From FEN-1350 sp964386005 (GTDB taxonomy: Bacteria; Planctomycetota; Phycisphaerae; Sedimentisphaerales; Anaerohalosphaeraceae), in the NCBI GenBank assembly GCA_964386005.1, contig CAYLSB010000016.1:1-64000 (forward strand): DNA of 64,000 nt, given 5' to 3'. Under the pieces are notes generated by a model. It was not told the DNA's origin. It did not search any database and worked only from the letters and a program-made list of their open reading frames with translations. This document shows, in pieces, positions 59,811 through 64,000 of this stretch (position 1 is its first letter; every line of letters starts with the position of its first letter). Made by a program: the position numbers and the translations under genes.

Positions 59811-61229
59811 TTATGGCGCCAATTGATTGACGCATCCCTCGACATACGGAGTCGTACAGATGATCCACTCGGCGGCAAAGGCCGCAAAGTCTTCGATATC
59901 CACTACGCAATCTTTGGTGAAGTCCATCGGCGAATAACCCCAGACACCGCAATCATTATCCGCTACGGTCACTACGACATTGCCGACCGTCAGGTTGTTA
60001 TATCCCGGATCGGCGCTGGTTACCTTATGCGTAATGGTCGAGGTGTGAATCAACTCGCTGTCCTGATCATCGACCGCGGTCACCGTCACCGTCTGATTGA
60101 TGTCCCAATCCGCCGCTGTGAATACCAACTGAGTTGGAGAGACCTCCGTATCGGCATCCGGGGTAATGGTGATCGTGACCGGAGCGGTCGGCGCCATCAT
60201 GAGACGAACGGTGTACGTATCGCTGGTAGGTCCTTGTTCATCGACGGAAGTCGCTCCGTCGGATTCGACAATCAACACGCCCGGCGCCTCATTGTCGGCG
60301 ATCGTAACCTTGAGGAAACCGGCAAACAGACTATTGGGATCGTCCGTAAACATGACATAATGTTTTAACCACGTAAAATGATCATTTTCAACATCCAGAT
60401 CGTCGTTTGCAACCACCTGGATGGTTTGCGGCGTCTCCCAGTTGGCTGCGGTGAAGGTAAGCGTTGTCTGATTCATCGTCCCATTCAGCAAAACCTGATT
60501 GGGATCATTGGCGATTACGATAACCTGAACCGAATCCTGCGGCTGTTCGAGCATCGTTACAATATACTCATCCGAATTTCCACCCTCGGACACAGCGGTG
60601 GTCCCGTTGGTCTCCGTTAAGGAAATCGGAAGCGGATCCGGCTCTACAAGTTCCCACATCACGCCATGCGATCGCTGGGAAACATAGGTGCCTGAATTGG
60701 CTTTTTGCCGGACTGTATATTTAATACCCGCTGTAAGATGAACTTTTTCTGCGATACGGTACCAGCCATTATTTCCCCCAGGGCTGCCTGTTTTACCGGT
60801 GTTCATATTGACCGGCCCCAGAGCTACATCATCGGCGTCATTGGTTACCGTAATCGTACAACCGGCCGCATCCACATTCTCGGAAGCCGGCCAGGTAATA
60901 TAGACATTATACTTGCCGCTGAGACCGCCCATCAGCCCCGAAGATGCGTGACCATTGGTAAGGTCGGTACCCGCTGCCGGTGAATAATTGTCCATATCCA
61001 GGGCGGGAGTATACGCGAAAAGGTAATCGTGGCTGCCTCCGAAAATACTCTTCGTGGCTTTTACCCCTGGTGCAGTACTTGGAATACTGGCTACCCCTGT
61101 TCCTGTAAAATTGGTCGCATTGGCCCGGCCGGAGGAATGGGCCTCGACCATAAAGGCCGCCTCAGTCATTGGCCCCAATACCCATAGAGCAAGACATGCA
61201 ATCGTGAATGCAAAAGCTTTGTTCCTCAT
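59811..61229 (-). CDS. Secreted protein with PEP-paralogue domain, Calx-beta-like repeats and dockerin-like end
   Basis: The 472-residue product has a signal peptide and a domain (about 25-200) clearly homologous to the neighbouring PEP-CTERM protein: AAGCTITVTNDADDVAL, GGNNGWYRIAEKVHLTAG and QRSHGVMWE. Two Calx-beta/Na-Ca-exchanger-like segments follow (about 205-315 and 315-425, each with TVSVNEGG- or VDEQG-like starts and VTADWDxxQTVxV ends). It closes with a dockerin-like repeat (DFTKDCVVDIEDFAAFAAEW). This shows the same domain used with two different cell-surface attachment systems. No catalytic motif is visible. Confidence 0.85.
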   Translation of the reverse strand: MRNKAFAFTIACLALWVLGPMTEAAFMVEAHSSGRANATNFTGTGVASIPSTAPGVKATKSIFGGSHDYLFAYTPALDMDNYSPAAGTDLTNGHASSGLMGGLSGKYNVYITWPASENVDAAGCTITVTNDADDVALGPVNMNTGKTGSPGGNNGWYRIAEKVHLTAGIKYTVRQKANSGTYVSQRSHGVMWELVEPDPLPISLTETNGTTAVSEGGNSDEYIVTMLEQPQDSVQVIVIANDPNQVLLNGTMNQTTLTFTAANWETPQTIQVVANDDLDVENDHFTWLKHYVMFTDDPNSLFAGFLKVTIADNEAPGVLIVESDGATSVDEQGPTSDTYTVRLMMAPTAPVTITITPDADTEVSPTQLVFTAADWDINQTVTVTAVDDQDSELIHTSTITHKVTSADPGYNNLTVGNVVVTVADNDCGVWGYSPMDFTKDCVVDIEDFAAFAAEWIICTTPYVEGCVNQLAP

Positions 61230-61978
61230 CGTAAACCTCCAATTCTGAGTGGTTTATGCGTGCACACCATTAAAATGCGCATTATCAGATGCCCAAATAT
61301 CCCCCCACAGGATTTTGTTATTTCGGATAGATTCAAAATACCACCTCCGGGCGATTCTTGAACGTACCCTTGTATTTTACTATATTGTGGGATTCGTGTC
61401 AATATCCATTATTAATGTTTTGTCCGTTTTGGGACAAGACAATCCGGCGATATGTCTGTCGAACAATCCTTCCCGATATCCGGATGGATTATTCCCGGTT
61501 TATTGACAATCGAATCCGCAATTGGATTTGTTGGAGCTGTTGTGAAAATTGTCCCGTTTTTTTTTGGCGCTGATATCTACCTTGCTATAATGGATAGGGA
61601 CATTTCTTTGGATTCGCACCAGGGTCTTAGACGTAGGGTTCGGACAAGGTCGTACCAGCCGAAAGCCAAGTAGATTATTACCGCTGCACGGAAGGACAGA
61701 AGCAGAACATGACGGTATTCGACGAAAATGAGAAGACCAGAAAATGATCCGAAGAGAGGACCCCGGAACGTTCACATGCCCAGCCAATGATATACCAGCG
61801 AAGAGACCGCCTGATTGTGGAAAACGCCGCGTGTGAATCGTATCCGGGTTTTTCTTCATGAGTTTCTGATGATCACCATCGGGGCCTTGGGATTGGAATC
61901 CTACGTGAACCACGGATCATGGGGACATAGAACGGAACCTGAAATATTCACAGGATGAATTTTTGTTGGGGGCGCACA
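61230..61978. other. Gene-free region before the second radical SAM gene
   Basis: No supported gene in about 750 bases. A minus-strand frame of 137 codons (61500-61913) has no family likeness and no ribosome site. There is a promoter-like pair at 61564-61591 and a small inverted repeat (TTGTCC-N6-GGACAA, near 61422-61440). Transcription from that promoter would make a leader of about 380 bases, so a structured RNA is possible, but no known riboswitch was recognised. Confidence 0.45.
61564..61591 (+). promoter_or_regulatory. Sigma70-type promoter in the 61 kb gap
   Basis: TTGGCG (61564-61569) and a perfect TATAAT (61586-61591) are separated by 16 bases. It would read towards the radical SAM gene, about 390 bases downstream. 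Confidence 0.45.
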
Positions 61979-63475
61979 ATGCGAATTCTTTTTATTAATC
62001 CGGAGTTTCCGGAGACGTTTTGGAGCCTGAAAAGTGCGGTCCGGTTTGTCTCCCGCAAATCGCTCATGCCGCCGTTGGGATTGATGACAGTGGCGGCGTT
62101 GCTGCCCGAAGCATGGGACAAGCGGCTGATTGACCTGAACACCACGCGACTGCGGGATAACGATCTCCTGTGGGCGGACTATGTATTCATCACGGCCATG
62201 CTGATTCAGCGGAAATCCGCCGATGAGGTGCTTGCGCGGTGTCAAACGCTGGGGGTTAAGACCGTGGCCGGGGGACCGTTATTCACCAGTCTGCCGGAAG
62301 AATACTCTCAAATCGATCATTTGGTGCTGAAAGAGGCCGAGATTACGCTGCCGATGTTTGTGGCGGATGTGCAAAACGGCACGACACGTAAGATCTATAC
62401 CACGCATGACAAGGCCGATCTGCGACAGACACCGGTTCCGCTCTGGAGTCTGGTCAACACGAAAAAGTATGCCCTGATGCCGACGCAGTATTCACGCGGG
62501 TGTCCTTTTAATTGCGATTTCTGCGATGTGACCACCCTCTTCGGACACGAGATCCGGACCAAAACCTCCGCCCAGGTGATCGCGGAGCTTCAGGGTATAT
62601 ATGATACAGGATGGCGCGGAAATGTCTTTTTCGTCGATGACAATTTCATCGGTAACAAGGCGCGCCTGAAAACGGAGGTCCTGCCGGCCATTGAAACGTG
62701 GATGCGGGACAAGGGCTTTCCCTTCAGTTTCAATACCCAGGCGTCGATCAATCTGTCCGACGACGAAGACCTGATGCACGCAATGGTTCGGGCCGGTTTC
62801 GATTGCGTTTTCGTCGGGATCGAAACACCGAGTGAATCCTGCCTGAGCGAATGCAATAAAGTACAGAACAAGGGCCGCGACCTGGTACAATGTGTCGCAC
62901 GGATCCAGCAGGCGGGGATGCAGGTCCAGGCGGGTTTCATTCTCGGATTTGACAGCGATGAGCCGGGTATATTCGATTCCATGATCCGATTTATCCAGGA
63001 AAGCGGCGTCGTCGTCGCAATGGTCGGACTGCTCAACGCCCCGCGGGGAACCGCATTGTATCAGCGCATGGCGGTGGAACAGCGGCTCACTCATCCGGCG
63101 ACGGGGGACAATACCGATTGCTCCATGAACTTTCTGCCCAAAATGGGTATGCGGACCCTCATGGAGGGATATCAGAAGGTGATGAAAACCATCTATTCAC
63201 AGCCGAATTATTGCGAACGGATACTGACGTTTCTGAAGAATTACAGAATGCCCGCCGACCGGATCTCCACATATCAATTTCGCGAGATCCGGGCATTTAT
63301 CAAGACCATCTGGCAATTCGGGATTCTGCGCCGGGGACGACGATACTACTGGAAACTTATTTTCTGGTCCCTGCGAAAACGCCAACGCCTTTACCTGGCC
63401 GTCTCTTTGATCATTTATGGCCACCACTTCCGAAAGATGATCCGTTCGCTCGAACGGTTGCCCGTTGAAACATAA
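61979..63475 (+). CDS. B12-binding-domain radical SAM protein (DUF4070-like)
   Basis: The 498-residue product has an N-terminal cobalamin-binding-like domain (about 1-150: ILFINPEFPETFW, VKTVAGGPLFTS) and a radical SAM core with CPFNCDFCD (C-x3-C-x2-C, about residue 178). FVDDNFIGNK and CVFVGIETPSESCLSE follow. The C-terminal domain (about 370-498) with RTLMEGYQKVMKTIY and a basic end resembles DUF4070, which occurs in lipid- or hopanoid-related members, but the substrate is not evident. The ATG at 61979 follows GGGGGC; an ATG eight codons upstream has no ribosome site. It is followed by a convergent aldo/keto reductase gene. Confidence 0.88.
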   Translation: MRILFINPEFPETFWSLKSAVRFVSRKSLMPPLGLMTVAALLPEAWDKRLIDLNTTRLRDNDLLWADYVFITAMLIQRKSADEVLARCQTLGVKTVAGGPLFTSLPEEYSQIDHLVLKEAEITLPMFVADVQNGTTRKIYTTHDKADLRQTPVPLWSLVNTKKYALMPTQYSRGCPFNCDFCDVTTLFGHEIRTKTSAQVIAELQGIYDTGWRGNVFFVDDNFIGNKARLKTEVLPAIETWMRDKGFPFSFNTQASINLSDDEDLMHAMVRAGFDCVFVGIETPSESCLSECNKVQNKGRDLVQCVARIQQAGMQVQAGFILGFDSDEPGIFDSMIRFIQESGVVVAMVGLLNAPRGTALYQRMAVEQRLTHPATGDNTDCSMNFLPKMGMRTLMEGYQKVMKTIYSQPNYCERILTFLKNYRMPADRISTYQFREIRAFIKTIWQFGILRRGRRYYWKLIFWSLRKRQRLYLAVSLIIYGHHFRKMIRSLERLPVET

Positions 63476-63502
63476 AAAAGAGCGTCGGAATCGAACGATT
63501 CC
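63473..63502 (-). terminator. Terminator-like hairpin after the aldo/keto reductase
   Basis: GGAATCG-AA-CGATTCC (63487-63502) is a near-perfect hairpin. On the minus strand six T follow after seven bases, so it could terminate the reductase gene, which ends at 63538. The spacing is looser than usual. Confidence 0.5.
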
Positions 63503-63537
63503 CAATCCACGGAGTTGTTGATTCCGCAGGGATGGAT

Positions 63538-64000
63538 TTACGCCGTTGCCGCCATCGGAACGGCCGCAATCCGTTTGGCGAAGTCGTCGATTTCCTCGGT
63601 CTTTTCAAAGCCGACGTTGAGAATATCCACGCAGCCGGACTGAAGGACATACCGGATGGATTTATTTTTCTTTTCCTCGTCATCGCGGAATCGACCTTCG
63701 CCGATGAGCTTCATGCCGATAACGCCCTTGCCCGCGTCGTGCATCTTCTTGAGAACAGGCAAGACCTTTTCGGGCTCGGCGTCCATGCTGGCCCCGTAGG
63801 GGTTGATCCGAGCGTGGACGGAATCCACCCACGTCTCGGCGGCGGCGGTCGTCAGGGCCTCCAGAGAATGGCACGACACGCCATGGGCGCGGATGAGACC
63901 TTTTTTCTTGAGGGAAGCCATGATTTCCATTTGCCCGGCCAGCTTGGTATTCCAATCCTTGTCCGTCACGCAGTGCAGCAGAACCAGGTCGAGATAGTCG
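63538..64000 (-). CDS. Aldo/keto reductase, 5' end outside the window
   Basis: The reading frame continues to the window edge, so this is the C-terminal 153 residues of a larger protein. It begins DYLDLVLLHCVTDKDW, the strand and His of the aldo/keto reductase barrel, then shows KGLIRAHGVSCHSLEAL and GVIGMKLIGEGRF, as in family members of the oxidoreductase type. It would normally reduce aldehydes or ketones with NADPH; the substrate is unknown. A shorter frame starting at the GTG at 63969 is only an internal start. Many planctomycete members carry a Tat signal, which would lie outside the window. Confidence 0.9.
   Translation of the reverse strand, partial: DYLDLVLLHCVTDKDWNTKLAGQMEIMASLKKKGLIRAHGVSCHSLEALTTAAAETWVDSVHARINPYGASMDAEPEKVLPVLKKMHDAGKGVIGMKLIGEGRFRDDEEKKNKSIRYVLQSGCVDILNVGFEKTEEIDDFAKRIAAVPMAATA

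Noticed and set aside
61500..61913. 137-codon minus-strand frame in the 61 kb gap
   Set aside because: No ribosome site, signal peptide or known motif; probably chance.
1..64000. CRISPR arrays, insertion sequences, integrases and phage genes
   Set aside because: Nothing matching was seen in any intergenic stretch or translated frame.

Overview
The window looks like a chromosomal segment from a free-living bacterium of the Planctomycetota, most likely the Phycisphaerae/Sedimentisphaerales side. This is inferred from gene content, not from a marker gene. The clues are secreted LamG, discoidin and Calx-beta-like proteins that end in a planctomycete-style dockerin-like repeat (G-D-x-N-x-D-C-x-V-x-L-x-D-F-A-x-F-A-x-x-W). 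Others are a PEP-CTERM protein, PQQ-type propellers with an N-W-P-x-F-R-G entry motif, DapL for lysine/mDAP synthesis, and a histidine kinase with a TPR-like sensor region. No insertion sequence, phage module or CRISPR array was seen.

Layout. 1-3.9 kb: a Gly/Arg/Met-rich secreted protein, tRNA-Leu(GAG) and a discoidin/LamG/dockerin-like protein. 4.0-6.3 kb: queuosine precursor genes queE-queC divergent from queF plus a zinc-ribbon gene. 6.4-8.2 kb: a NodI/NodJ-like ABC exporter pair. 8.2-14.6 kb: a tightly coupled minus-strand operon of two PQQ propellers, an NHL propeller, a small Tat-type Cys protein, a Tat ferredoxin and a NapH-like membrane Fe-S protein. 14.9-16.3 kb: a GLUG-repeat secreted protein that is AT-rich. 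16.7-23.5 kb: a minus-strand operon of Aas-like MFS/acyltransferase/AMP-ligase, PlsY, a fusion of FeeM/LuxI-like GNAT with a class V aminotransferase, and a secreted alpha/beta hydrolase. 23.5-29.4 kb: a giant (R)-2-hydroxyacyl-CoA dehydratase activase-like protein and a B12-binding radical SAM enzyme. 29.4-31.8 kb: a periplasmic protein and a 44-residue membrane protein, divergent from a sigma54 activator and with a sigma54-like promoter between them.

32-35.5 kb: cell-wall amidase and Tex. 35.7-41.8 kb: a 1138-residue TPR/HEAT/beta-helix secreted protein followed by a histidine kinase and response regulator. 41.9-48.7 kb: rhomboid, BioF, and the cluster lgt, panD, panC, folK-dNK fusion, dapL. 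49-51.6 kb: a three-gene phosphorelay (hybrid kinase, HPt, receiver). 51.6-53.9 kb: DJ-1-like, umuD and umuC. 54.1-56.7 kb: avtA, a glyoxalase II-like hydrolase and hisI. 56.7-61.2 kb: a GHL10-like secreted glycosidase, a PEP-CTERM protein and its dockerin-like paralogue. 62-64 kb: a second B12-binding radical SAM gene and an aldo/keto reductase that runs off the end.

The two most promising groups for undescribed biology are the acyl/aminolipid-type operon (16.7-23.5 kb) and the extracytoplasmic Fe-S/propeller operon (8.2-14.6 kb). In both, stop/start overlaps or very short gaps link several unrelated activities, and the substrate cannot be read from sequence. The sigma54 unit at 30 kb is a compact, testable regulatory circuit.
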